The notes: generated from the letters alone by a model not told the origin. Numbered from the stretch's first letter, positions 8,571 to 17,117 are shown. The stretch: DNA of 64,000 nt from Lysinibacillus sphaericus (GCF_006864135.1 NZ_SADV01000004.1:248001-312000); one strand, 5' to 3'. Program-made: numbers and translations.

Positions 8571-9059
8571 TTATTTAAGGGCTTTATCAAACGTTTTTTC
8601 TATTTCATCAGAGTCTTTTGAAATAGCTAAGAGAATATAGCTATCTTTTGATTTCAAGACATGTTTTTCTATTAAGAAATATTCTTCTGGTAAATAGTCT
8701 TTAAAGCTTTTAGATTTTTTTTCGATTCTATTTGATATTTTCTCTTTAAGGTTGTCCACATTTTTCATATCTTTCACTTTAATCACAGCAATTTCATCAG
8801 CTTTAATGTTTGTAGGGGCAGTATAAAGAACAAAACTTTCAACTTCATCAGCATTTATGTTATATAACTTTTGAAGTTTTTTATTATCTCCTTCTTTCAT
8901 GTCTTCTAAGTTAGTAATGTGTCTTATTTGTTCTCCTATTTCTATAGCAGAAGGATTACCAGCTGTTTCTTGTTTTCCAGAACAACCACTTAAAACTACT
9001 AGAGTAATAGTACAAACAAAAATAGTTATTATATTAAAAGATTTTATTAAATTTCTCAT
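8571..9059 (-). CDS. DUF4358-type lipoprotein
   Basis: 162 residues with a signal peptide and lipobox (VVLSGCSG; lipidated Cys at about residue 26), then a small soluble domain that matches the pattern of DUF4358 (YNINADEVESFVLYTAPTNIKADEIAVIKVKD, where the residue order hydrophobic-x-A-x-E-I-A-I-I-K is typical). DUF4358 lipoproteins are usually encoded with MBOAT and DHHW/AlgX-type proteins in Firmicutes, as here; their exact role is not known. It is the last gene of the leftward operon, separated from the DHHW gene by 20 bases and followed by a clear terminator. I infer an accessory role in extracellular polymer O-acetylation. Confidence 0.75.
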   Translation of the reverse strand: MRNLIKSFNIITIFVCTITLVVLSGCSGKQETAGNPSAIEIGEQIRHITNLEDMKEGDNKKLQKLYNINADEVESFVLYTAPTNIKADEIAVIKVKDMKNVDNLKEKISNRIEKKSKSFKDYLPEEYFLIEKHVLKSKDSYILLAISKDSDEIEKTFDKALK

Positions 9060-9079
9060 AGGTGTAATACTCCTTGTCG

Positions 9080-10219
9080 TTATTCGGATAAATCAGTTAT
9101 AGATGAATCCTCAAAGAATGTATTTGCATTGTAAAGCAATAGCATTTCATCGATGTTGTTTTTTTGTATAAACATATTTAGGTTATCGTTATAGTATCTA
9201 AGATCAATTACATGAATTTCACTAAAATGTGATAGTAAAAAGGGAAGTAAGGCATTTGCAAAAGAATCTTTTACAACTAATAATTTTTTTCTATTCGTAT
9301 TTTCAGTTGTTATCTTCACTAATGGATGATTTCCGTTGAAAAAGACAGTATATTTATCTTTTTTCTTGATGTTATTCATCTCATAAAGGGATCTAGAGGT
9401 TTTATCTTCATCAACATATTCCACTTTGTATTTGATAGCTTCCTTAGGCTCGTATAATTCAATGCTATCAGGATCTATATGTCTAAAACCTGCTTTTGAA
9501 TATAGTGAACCATAAAAACTATTAGTAATTTTTTTCATGTTGAATGACTCGTTTGAGTTAGGAGTAAATTTCATATTTTTACTTAACTCTAGGTAGGCAT
9601 AATATGCGCCTTTAGTAGTCCAATGATGATCGGTTTTATAATATATATATTCGTTCTTTTTTGAACTCAATATAGGATATACATCAATAAAATTGATATC
9701 CTTATTCAAGGATTTCTTTACTTTATCAATATACGTAACCTCATCAATATGAGAAACATAATGAGGAAGTTTATTTTCTAAAATGCTAATTGCCGTAGGA
9801 ACCAACATTACGTGCTTTTGCACATTTGGGTTTGCAAGATGAAAGTCATTTATTGCTTCAATTTTACTTTTCACATCTTGATCTTCAGGTTTATTAAATT
9901 TTTGAAGTAAAAAACCATTCTTACCGATATACACTCCGTTATTTTCTTTTTTCCCAATTGTTCGATCTATATCAGATTTCATGCTTATCCAAAAATCTCT
10001 AAATGCAAACTGGTCAGAAATATATTTTTCATAGTTAGGAGTGTATTTTTTATCTAAAAGATTTTGAATAGAGAACGTTGGTAACTGTTCTAAGTTTCTA
10101 TTCTCTGAATCTGAAAAAGATTTATTTGGAGTGAATAAATTAATACTGAACATTCCACCTATAAATAGCGACAACAAACATGCCATTGTACGTTTGTATA
10201 TTTTTTCATTCTGACTCAA
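9080..10219 (-). CDS. DHHW-family (AlgX/AlgJ-like) membrane-anchored SGNH acetyltransferase
   Basis: About 379 residues. TTG at 10219 has GAGGTG at proper spacing; an in-frame TTG at 10237 is less likely. One N-terminal membrane helix is followed by an outer-face SGNH-like domain: VMLVPTAISIL, the diagnostic DHHW motif in YYKTDHHWTTKGAYYAY (near residue 200) and a late LLVVKDSFANALLPFL block holding the candidate catalytic Ser. In alginate and cellulose acetylation, AlgJ/AlgX-type proteins take acetyl groups exported by the MBOAT partner and place them on the polymer; here the MBOAT gene lies 45 bases upstream. The same job on a wall or capsule polymer is inferred. Confidence 0.85.
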   Translation of the reverse strand: MSQNEKIYKRTMACLLSLFIGGMFSINLFTPNKSFSDSENRNLEQLPTFSIQNLLDKKYTPNYEKYISDQFAFRDFWISMKSDIDRTIGKKENNGVYIGKNGFLLQKFNKPEDQDVKSKIEAINDFHLANPNVQKHVMLVPTAISILENKLPHYVSHIDEVTYIDKVKKSLNKDINFIDVYPILSSKKNEYIYYKTDHHWTTKGAYYAYLELSKNMKFTPNSNESFNMKKITNSFYGSLYSKAGFRHIDPDSIELYEPKEAIKYKVEYVDEDKTSRSLYEMNNIKKKDKYTVFFNGNHPLVKITTENTNRKKLLVVKDSFANALLPFLLSHFSEIHVIDLRYYNDNLNMFIQKNNIDEMLLLYNANTFFEDSSITDLSE

Positions 10220-10264
10220 GCAGCTCACCTCTTTCAACTAAATATGATGTTCTATAGATAAAAA

Positions 10265-11671
10265 TTAAAACCTAAAATATAGGAATGGATTATAAGTGTC
10301 GTTTACTAAATAGGCAGTTGAAAGAACTACTAGTATTACATAAAAGATTGGCATACAAATAGCGCCTGGCAATTTTAACTTTTCTCTTATATATATAAGT
10401 GCTTTTTTGGGGAATGGTGTTGAACACATCGCTAAGATGCAAAATAGCATAAAATTAGTTGTTAGATAATAGAGTGTATTATTATCCAAGAAGGCAGTTT
10501 GACTAAAGCCAAACATTGTTCCAATGAAACTAATTGCGACTGATAAGTTATCAAATTCAAAAAATACCCATCCTATCAATACGATTATAAGTGTGTATAC
10601 ATGTGCAATAACACGCAATCTATTTTTAAGCCATTTTAAAAGAAATAGCTTTTCTAGTGTTACAAATAATCCAAAATACAGTCCCCAAACAACAAAATTC
10701 CAGCTAGCTCCATGCCATAATCCTGTTAAAAACCAAACAATAAACAAATTTCTAAGCTGTTTGAGTAATCCTACCCGATTTCCCCCAAGAGGAATGTAGA
10801 CATATTCTCTAAACCAAGAGCCTAATGAAATGTGCCATCTACGCCAAAACTCGGTGACACTTTTGGATATATAGGGATAGTTAAAGTTTTCTGGGAAATC
10901 AAAACCAAACATTTTTCCTAAACCTTGAGCCATAGCTGAGTAACCTCTAAAATCAAAATAAATTTGGAAGGCAAAAGCAGTAATCCCAAGCCATGCTGTT
11001 AGAATAGTAAGTTCTGACATAGAAGTTGTTTTAACACTTGTCCAAAGAAGTCCTATATTATTAGCTAAAAGTACTTTTAGTGCAAGTCCTCTAATAAACA
11101 GTTCCATTCCTTCGCCAAAGCGATCTAAAGTTACTTTTCTATCTTGTAATTGTTTATCAATATCGCTGTATTTTACAATAGGCCCAGCTACAAGTTGAGG
11201 GAACATCGTTACATAAGTACCGAAAGAAATAATATTTTTTTGTGCAGGTACTTTCCCTAAATATACGTCTATCACATAAGACATCGTTTGAAATGTATAA
11301 AAAGAAATTCCGATTGGAAGAGGGAGAGTCTCAACGTGAATATTTAAGTTAAAAATGGTATTAATGTTGTCCACTACGAAACCATAATATTTGAAGAACC
11401 CAAGTATCACCAGATTTATTACGATTGAGTTAATAAATATAGCTTTTGTAATACCCTTATGACTTCTATATTTGTCTATAAGTACTCCATTCACATAGTC
11501 AAATAGGGTAGAGAATATCATAATTACTATATATACAGGTTCACCCCATGCATAAAAAATTAGACTGACTATAAATAATACAAAGTTCCGAAGAACCTTA
11601 GGGGATAGATAGTATAAAAGAATTGCTAAAGGTAAAAAAACAAAAAGAAAAATTAAGCTACTGAATACCAA
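10265..11671 (-). CDS. MBOAT-family O-acyltransferase (AlgI/PatA-like)
   Basis: 468 residues with about ten membrane helices. TTG start at 11671 behind a perfect AGGAGGTGA. The MBOAT signature is present: YFDFRGYSAMAQGLG..., FWRRWHISLGSWFREYVYIPLGGNR and the catalytic His near residue 320 in LTGLWHGASWNFVVWG. These proteins carry acetyl groups across the membrane to a secreted acetyltransferase. The partner is the DHHW protein encoded next; this pair plus DUF4358 and SGNH resembles Gram-positive versions of alginate or peptidoglycan O-acetylation systems. A hairpin between the SGNH gene and this gene may reduce read-through. Target polymer unknown. Confidence 0.92.
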   Translation of the reverse strand: MVFSSLIFLFVFLPLAILLYYLSPKVLRNFVLFIVSLIFYAWGEPVYIVIMIFSTLFDYVNGVLIDKYRSHKGITKAIFINSIVINLVILGFFKYYGFVVDNINTIFNLNIHVETLPLPIGISFYTFQTMSYVIDVYLGKVPAQKNIISFGTYVTMFPQLVAGPIVKYSDIDKQLQDRKVTLDRFGEGMELFIRGLALKVLLANNIGLLWTSVKTTSMSELTILTAWLGITAFAFQIYFDFRGYSAMAQGLGKMFGFDFPENFNYPYISKSVTEFWRRWHISLGSWFREYVYIPLGGNRVGLLKQLRNLFIVWFLTGLWHGASWNFVVWGLYFGLFVTLEKLFLLKWLKNRLRVIAHVYTLIIVLIGWVFFEFDNLSVAISFIGTMFGFSQTAFLDNNTLYYLTTNFMLFCILAMCSTPFPKKALIYIREKLKLPGAICMPIFYVILVVLSTAYLVNDTYNPFLYFRF

Positions 11672-11708
11672 GATTCGTCACCTCCTAAATAGTTAAACTT
11701 TACTTTTT

Positions 11709-11748
11709 AAAAAATTTACAGTCCCTCTATTAGAACTGTAAATTTTTT
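11709..11748 (-). terminator. Hairpin between SGNH and MBOAT genes
   Basis: AAAAAATTTACAGT, 12-base loop, ACTGTAAATTTTTT. It can work in both directions; on the minus strand it would terminate or attenuate the SGNH transcript before the MBOAT gene. Confidence 0.7.
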
Positions 11749-11757
11749 ATTTGGACA

Positions 11758-12414
11758 TTACTTAACGGAAACTTTTAAAAAATCGAGTAGCTGCGTATAA
11801 TAATCAGCTTTAAAGTGTACTCCATCTTCATCATGTAAGTCAGTGTTTTTGTCAAAAATCGGGGATAAATCAATGTATTCTGCTTTTTCAGCTTTTGCTA
11901 ATTCTTTAAGTTTCGCATTATATTTATCAATGTGTTTATATTGTGGAAACTCCTGTATTGCTTCATCTGTAACAGGTGTTACAGATAAAATGTGTATTTT
12001 TACATTAGGAAGCTTTTTCTTTACTTTTTGAATTAGTTTTGAATAATTTTCTAATGAATACTTAACTGGATTATCGATAGGGTTTCCTTCAAGATCCATT
12101 GGCATCAGTAAATCATTAATACCAAAACTCATAAAAATGTGTTCAGGGTTTTTTTCTACTACTTTTTCAACATCTTCTTCTATGGCCATAACTGTGACTT
12201 TACCTGCATCAGCGATAACATTTGTATCATCGATTAATTCTTGGTAGCTAATTCCTTCTGTAATAGAATCTCCAAAAAATAAGCTATTTTTAAAAATAGC
12301 TTTATATATGTCTTCCGTTTTTTTTTCATGTGCTGTATTTCCTTTTTCTACACAGGCTACAGAGGTTAGTGCAATAGCCCCCATTAGTAAACAAATACAT
12401 ACTTTCTTTAACAT
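11758..12414 (-). CDS. SGNH/GDSL hydrolase lipoprotein
   Basis: 218 residues; signal peptide with lipobox (LTSVAC, Cys21). SGNH blocks: FFGDSITEG with nucleophile S50, MSFGINDLL with the block III Asn, and the D197-x-x-H200 pair in DEDGVHFK. The family comprises extracellular esterases and acetyl-transferases; in this position it may add or remove O-acetyl groups on the polymer handled by the MBOAT/DHHW pair. The ATG is preceded by AGAGGAAG. Its promoter carries the shared TATCT repeat (12524-12504 on minus) and a TAATCT -10. A foreign, decayed relative with two such domains lies back to back with it at 12692-13664. Confidence 0.9.
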   Translation of the reverse strand: MLKKVCICLLMGAIALTSVACVEKGNTAHEKKTEDIYKAIFKNSLFFGDSITEGISYQELIDDTNVIADAGKVTVMAIEEDVEKVVEKNPEHIFMSFGINDLLMPMDLEGNPIDNPVKYSLENYSKLIQKVKKKLPNVKIHILSVTPVTDEAIQEFPQYKHIDKYNAKLKELAKAEKAEYIDLSPIFDKNTDLHDEDGVHFKADYYTQLLDFLKVSVK

Positions 12415-12691
12415 TTTTTTCTTCCTCTCAAATCATATTTTTTGTAAGCGATAGTCGCTTGCATAAGCATTTGTCGTTTACAAAATATAGATTAATTGTT
12501 ATGGATAAAGATAAGATGGAGATAGGGTAAATTTCATTTAAAGATATGCAAAGTTACGAAGGGGAGCTTGAAAAAAATTAAATTAGTTTAAATTCAGATG
12601 AGCCAATTCAAATAAGAGAATGTGAATTGTGATAAATAATAAGGAAGGGAAATATGCTTGAACTCAAAAGAGTGGTCACTAAGCAAACGTT
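12415..12691. other. Intergenic region between divergent SGNH genes
   Basis: Contains the operator/promoter above. 12445-12535 resembles 14513-14600 (GCATAAGCAT..G, TTTACAAAATAT.GATTA, ATAAAG, AGGG), so this regulatory segment was itself duplicated. The start of the foreign SGNH pseudogene is not homologous to a normal N-terminus. Confidence 0.6.
12489..12524 (-). promoter_or_regulatory. Direct-repeat operator plus -10 of the SGNH/O-acetylation operon
   Basis: On the minus strand: TATCT-CCATCT-TATCT then TTATC, a 9-base gap and TAATCT (12494-12489). It matches the amidase copy at 18 of 20 core positions, and the gap to the -10 is identical. Confidence 0.62.
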
Positions 12692-13664
12692 ATGGAGGGA
12701 TTGGGCGCAACGGTCAAATCTACGTTGGATTATGTTGAAGAGATTGCGAGTCGCAGGCCGTCACAAGTGTTCCTGTCAATTGGGCAGAACGATCTCGGTG
12801 AACCGCTAGAGGAAGCGAGGAAGACGTTCGTACAGCGATACACCCAGCTAGTTGATCGTATTAGGGACTTGCTGTCGGCGGCACGCATCTACGTGCTGTC
12901 GATTACGCCGGTAGATGCAGCTTCGCCGAACGGTTCGCTCATGAACCAGCAGATTGAAACATACAACGTAGCCCTACAGAAGATGGCGCAAGAAAATGGG
13001 ATAGACTACATTGACCTTGCTCCCATTTTCCAGAAGCAGAAGATTCAATTCGATAAAGACGGCTCTCATTTCACGAGCGCATTCTACCCAATTCTGCTGG
13101 ACTATTTGAATGAGTGGACGGATCTAGCTTATCAGCTCCGCGGTTCAAAGATCACCGATTCGAACGAAGCCTACAAAGTAGCGTTCAGACATAGTGTTTT
13201 CCTGGAAGATCCCATACTTGGGGCGTTACCTTATCTAAACAAACTGGATTCGGCGAATGCCATCTCCGAGCGGCGCGACGCTCGATCTTGCCCTCCTGAA
13301 CCTCGAGAAACTCGCCAGCCGGGAGCCGCAACATGTATTCATTCTACTGGGTAGCAATGATATCCGATTGCCGGACAAACCGGAATTCATCGAGCGCTAT
13401 CGCCAGCTGATCGGTACATCCAGAATAAGCTTCCGAAGGCCATGCTCCACATCTTATCAATTCCACCGGTCGCCGGGGAAGCCATGCAAATATTAAGGAC
13501 TTCAACCAAGCGCTTGAACAGTTGGCCGATGAAGTCAAAGTAGATTACGTGGACTTATCACCTCTCTTACATCCAATAAAATCCATTACGCGGACAACGG
13601 TGTTCATTTGAAGCCATATTTCTATAACCCGCTCATAAACTACTTGAAGGGGCATGTAGAGTAG
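12692..13664 (+). pseudogene. Decayed two-domain SGNH hydrolase of foreign origin
   Basis: Two successive SGNH domains can be followed. The first (12692 to about 13130) has block III FLSIGQNDLGEP and the DGSHF catalytic Asp/His, but its GDS nucleophile block is missing: homology begins after it. A second domain starts at about 13150 (KVAFRHSVFLEDP, where the normal FFGDS motif is altered), shifts frame near 13250 (LEKLASREPQHVFILLGSNDIRLP continues in frame 13257-13496), shifts again, and ends DNGVHLKPYFYNPL...KGHVE at 13664. Base composition and codon choice (many GCG, CGC, CTG, GAG codons) are far more GC-rich than any neighbour. This points to transfer from a higher-GC Bacillales such as a Paenibacillus relative, followed by decay. 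Confidence 0.8.
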
Positions 13665-14266
13665 GGAAATATCCGGTTTAGTCGGAATTACAGGACCAAC
13701 TCCAAAGAGCCAGTAAGTTAAGTATTCTAATCAATGCAACCGGTGTCTGGATTGATGTTATTTATATTGGGAAAAGTGAAGGAATAAAAAAATTTGAAAG
13801 AGAATCTACTGCATCACATTTCTCCTCCTGGGTGGGAGCATATCAATTTTCTTTGTGAGTATGCCTTCCAATATAAAAGTGACAGTCCTAAGTGCATTAC
13901 GACTACTCAGTATCCAAGACACAGAAGCTGATAGTTCCTTAGTATAGGAATTACCGGCTTTTTTCGCCTGCAAAATCTCTTAGCGTGGGTTTTATGTCAT
14001 TTTGATTCGCGTTACCCGAATAAGTTAAGGACAAAAAAAATGGGTGGATAGCCTTTGTAGTGAGTTTTCGGGCAATTTATTTGAATGGAAGATTAGAACA
14101 GGATAGAAAAATGGAGAAGTGAGTGAGTTTATATATTATTTTAGGAATTTTAGATACGATTTCAGATGGAATAAATTTAGCTGCAGCAGGTCAATTAATT
14201 ATAATATTCTCACTGAAGAGCAACAATCTTTACGAAAACTGCTCTAATTTTAAACAAAATTGACCT
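13665..14266. other. Gap after the foreign SGNH pseudogene
   Basis: No intact gene. Short scraps of open frame around 13980-14240 suggest decayed coding DNA that I cannot name. Composition falls back to the AT-rich host level around 13700. Confidence 0.5.
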
Positions 14267-14302
14267 TATCTGCATTTTATCTTTATCAGTATTCATTAAT
14301 AT
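14267..14302 (+). promoter_or_regulatory. Relic operator/promoter before the amidase pseudogene
   Basis: TATCT-GCATTT-TATCT then TTATC, 9-base gap, TAATAT at 14297-14302: an almost exact copy of the amidase promoter at 6153-6188, with about 60 bases of shared flank. Confidence 0.6.
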
Positions 14303-14345
14303 TTTCATTAGAAAATGAATTGAAAAACTGATAGGAGATTTTCAA

Positions 14346-14520
14346 ATGAAAAAATAACAATATTGCTTGTAATAATGTTAATAATAAGTGTTGGTGTTGG
14401 TTTTAGTTTGTTGAAAATTAAACGCAGAAAAATGTATTAAAAGATAGTTTACGTTTGAGTGATAAAATAATTGTAATTGATCTGGGGAATGGTGGAAGAG
14501 ATAGGTCAGATAAGGGTTAG
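14346..14520 (+). pseudogene. Truncated copy of the Amidase_3 gene
   Basis: The sequence from about 14263 through 14515 follows the amidase locus 6149-6395 base by base: shared promoter, then ATG (14346), the hydrophobic signal region (ATATTGCTTGTAATAATGTT), the linker with ACGTTTGAGTG, and the catalytic start ATTGATCTGGGGAATGGTGG, where the zinc ligand His of DPGHGG has changed to an Asn codon. The frame is broken immediately (ATG AAA AAA TAA) and again later, and the copy ends before the rest of the domain. Non-functional paralogue from a local duplication. Confidence 0.85.
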
Positions 14521-14599
14521 TCGGTCGCATAAGCATCCGCAACTTACAAAATATGGATTATTTTTTATAAATAAAGACTAATATAGGGGGTAATAAATT

Positions 14600-14914
14600 T
14601 TGGGCGAACAAAAATATTCAGAACATTACTCGCAACTTTGGGATATTTCAAATACTTTAATTGAAATGGAAATTGCACTTAAAAAGGCAACATACATTCA
14701 ACAAGAAGTGTTTAGTGAGTATTTTGGAAAGCTTAATATTCGCAATGATAAGGAGACTCAACAATATGTAATTTGGGACTATGATCGTTACGATGTATTT
14801 TCCCAAATTGTTGTAGATAATCTTAATGTAATATCGAATAAACTTGCTGAACTAGACCAAATGGTTAGTGTATCAATGGATGCGGCAAAAAAAGAGGGGA
14901 AACATTTTGATTGA
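14600..14914 (+). CDS. Hypothetical protein, helical, 104 residues
   Basis: Starts TTG at 14600 behind AGGGGGTAAT. The product is acidic, has no signal or membrane segment and is probably all helical (long runs without Pro or Gly; amphipathic pattern around residues 12-55 and 70-95). I do not recognise a family. A clear terminator follows (14919-14956), and upstream DNA is a degenerate copy of the SGNH promoter region, so it may once have belonged to the same regulon. Alternative: immunity- or WXG-like small partner protein; no motif supports that. Confidence 0.6.
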   Translation: MGEQKYSEHYSQLWDISNTLIEMEIALKKATYIQQEVFSEYFGKLNIRNDKETQQYVIWDYDRYDVFSQIVVDNLNVISNKLAELDQMVSVSMDAAKKEGKHFD

Positions 14915-14918
14915 AATT

Positions 14919-14956
14919 AAACGACTATTTTTGATTTGGGGAAAATAGTCGTTTTT
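14919..14956 (+). terminator. Terminator after the 104-residue protein gene
   Basis: AAACGACTATTTT, loop, AAAATAGTCGTTTTT. Confidence 0.85.
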
Positions 14957-15041
14957 AAATACGCATTAGTTTTCTTTTGTTTTTATTGTTGGAAATTACG
15001 TACAAGAGAAGTATTTATTTAAAACGGATATTAAAGGGTTG

Positions 15042-15420
15042 ATGCGAGGGAATGTAGTTGTAGTAGAGGGAAGAAATGAAGGTGAAACAGAAATAGCTGT
15101 TTTTTCTAAATATGTTGCTGAAGACCTGTTTCCTGGACATCAGCGGAAAGTAATATTGAAATAGTAGATAAAATACGTTTAAAAATGCAGTGAAAACAAT
15201 GGTAGAGTTGTTTGAAGATGTAGAAATAACAACAGAAAAATACAATCACTATCGTAAAGGATTTAAAAAGAATGGAGGTTTAAGTGATGAAGAATTACGA
15301 GTGAAAATCAAGTGTAGCATCCTATAGATTTTCTCCCGAGAAGGCAGAGTATTACTTTTTCGGGAAAGAGAAATTTATTATAAAAGATGGTGTGATCGGC
15401 TATACATAGAGCAGTTATAA
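15042..15420 (+). pseudogene. Unidentified decayed gene
   Basis: Open frame pieces on + join into one plausible protein if frames are allowed to shift: 15042-15164 (MRGNVVVVEGRNEGETEIAV...), then about 15178-15330 (KNAVKTMVELFEDVEITTEK...), then about 15327-15410 (FSPEKAEYYFFGKEKFII...). At least two frameshifts. The gaps and the shared direction suggest one gene of about 120 codons. I cannot name the family. A terminator hairpin follows at 15441. Confidence 0.45.
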
Positions 15421-15440
15421 CAAAATAAAACAGTTTGGAG

Positions 15441-15468
15441 AGCCACATGTTGAAATGTGGCTTTTTTT
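15441..15468 (+). terminator. Terminator after the decayed gene
   Basis: AGCCACAT, GTTGAA loop region, ATGTGGCT and a seven-T run. Confidence 0.85.
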
Positions 15469-15833
15469 CTTTTATTTTGAACTTCGTGAGAACAATCGAG
15501 TAAGAGGATTACGCATTTAATTAAATTTCAATTCGTTTCAGAACACTGTAATATGTTCTTTTGAATTTTAATCCACAATCACGGAGAGAAAAACGGTTTC
15601 TAGTAGTTCATTATTAGGAGTGGTGACGGCTACTTCTTTATTAGTTTCTATTAATTATATAGCAAATATTTTGTATAAAGTGGCAATAAAATTATTCTTT
15701 AACTGACTTAGATATTATCTGCATTTTATCTTTATCTATCTCCACTAAACTATTTATTGTAATAAACGCTTACAAAAGGTTTAGCTTTTTAACAATCAAT
15801 ATTAATAGTCAATAGAGAGAGGATAGACAAATT
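15469..15833. other. Leader region of the deacetylase gene
   Basis: Holds the shared operator and -10 (15716-15751) and an approximately 75-base leader. 15580-15660 shows no gene. Confidence 0.6.
15716..15751 (+). promoter_or_regulatory. Direct-repeat operator plus -10 of the deacetylase gene
   Basis: TATCT-GCATTT-TATCT then TTATC, 9-base gap (15737-15745) and TAAACT at 15746-15751. The 20-base core equals that before the amidase gene, although the flanks are unrelated; this argues for a functional element and not just duplication. Confidence 0.65.
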
Positions 15834-16661
15834 ATGAAAGAATCAAAGGATAAAATAAATGTAACTAAGGTGGTAATATCCCTAGGAATTGTTCTAGCAA
15901 CATGTTTTTTCATATTCTTTTTAATTGGAAAGTTCAACACTATTCCAGCGAATACGCAACAACATGAAATAAAAGTAAATGAAGCATCATCAAAAAAGGT
16001 AAATGAAGCACCACCAAAAAAGCAAGAAAGACTGGATGGAAAGCCAGTTGGGAAAGTTGTTTATTTAACATTTGATGACGGTCCTACTTCACTAACAAGT
16101 CAATTTTTAGAAGTACTAAAGGAACAAAACATTAAGGCAACATTTTTTATGATAGGAAGTAATTTGCAAAATACGAATTATCAGGAAAATGTAAAACAAG
16201 CAATAAAAGAGGGACATTATATCGGTGCGCATAGTATGACGCATAATAGTGATAAGCTATATAAAAAAGGACAATTCGTACCAGAGATGAAAGAAACATT
16301 AGCTCTTATTCATGATATTACAGGAACAAATCCTAAACTAGTTCGCCCACCGTATGGTTCTGCACCAGGATTGGAGAGTAAAGAAATTCGCAATCAAATT
16401 GCAGAATCAGAAATAAGGGTTTGGGATTGGACAATTGATTCTCGTGATTGGGAATTAAAAGGGAATCCCAATAAGATTATAGAAAATGTAAAAAAACAAA
16501 CGACAGATGATCTAGAAGTTGTTTTGATGCATGAAAAACCACAAACATTACAAGCTCTTCCTGAAATCATTAAATTTTATAAAGAGCAAGGATATGAATT
16601 TGGAGTATACAACGATGCAAACCACTTTTATCTAAACTTTCTAAAGGATCACCGACTATAA
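15834..16661 (+). CDS. Polysaccharide deacetylase (NodB/CE4), membrane-anchored
   Basis: 275 residues; N-terminal helix (about 9-31), a spacer with a duplicated KVNEASSKK/KVNEAPPKK unit, then a NodB domain: TFDDG (catalytic Asp and metal Asp), HSMTH (two metal His), RPPYG, WDWTIDSRDW and LMHE. The CE4 family removes N-acetyl groups from peptidoglycan or chitin-like polymers; PgdA-type enzymes confer lysozyme resistance. Start ATG with GAGAGAGGATA upstream. Its promoter has the shared TATCT repeat, grouping it with the amidase and O-acetylation genes. A second, different deacetylase lies at 32156-32854. Confidence 0.92.
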   Translation: MKESKDKINVTKVVISLGIVLATCFFIFFLIGKFNTIPANTQQHEIKVNEASSKKVNEAPPKKQERLDGKPVGKVVYLTFDDGPTSLTSQFLEVLKEQNIKATFFMIGSNLQNTNYQENVKQAIKEGHYIGAHSMTHNSDKLYKKGQFVPEMKETLALIHDITGTNPKLVRPPYGSAPGLESKEIRNQIAESEIRVWDWTIDSRDWELKGNPNKIIENVKKQTTDDLEVVLMHEKPQTLQALPEIIKFYKEQGYEFGVYNDANHFYLNFLKDHRL

Positions 16662-17117
16662 CATATAAATATTATTTTTAGACAGTAGTTTTTACTAATA
16701 AAAACAAAGGATAACTTTTAGTCCTTTAAGGTAATAATGTTCTTATTTACTTATAAACAAGGCATATCATATAAAGTCTTTTTATTTCAGCTCTAATTGG
16801 TACTGAACTGCATGTACTTATGGACCTCATTTCTATAAACGGCTGGTTTAATGGAACAATATTATAACCTAACGCCAAAACAATGAATTCAGTTGGATCT
16901 AATAGACTTGAAGGAATTGATAATAATAGAAAAAGGGGCCGATGTTTAGCTTTATAGTACCGATTTAACATTATAACTAACGTCAATAAGTATTATATAG
17001 TGGAGAAAAAGAGAATTACGAAACTATATACAATGCTCAATTGTTTTAAATTTAAAGCATTTAGTTATTATAGGGAACTTGAGTAATATTTCTCTTGAGT
17101 TAGATAGTAGGATTTTT

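Noticed and set aside
13344-13538. Open frame on minus inside the SGNH pseudogene
   Set aside because: Antisense shadow of GC-rich coding sequence.
16747-16986. 79-codon open frame on minus
   Set aside because: No ribosome binding site, no recognisable motif, and the + strand is equally open in pieces.
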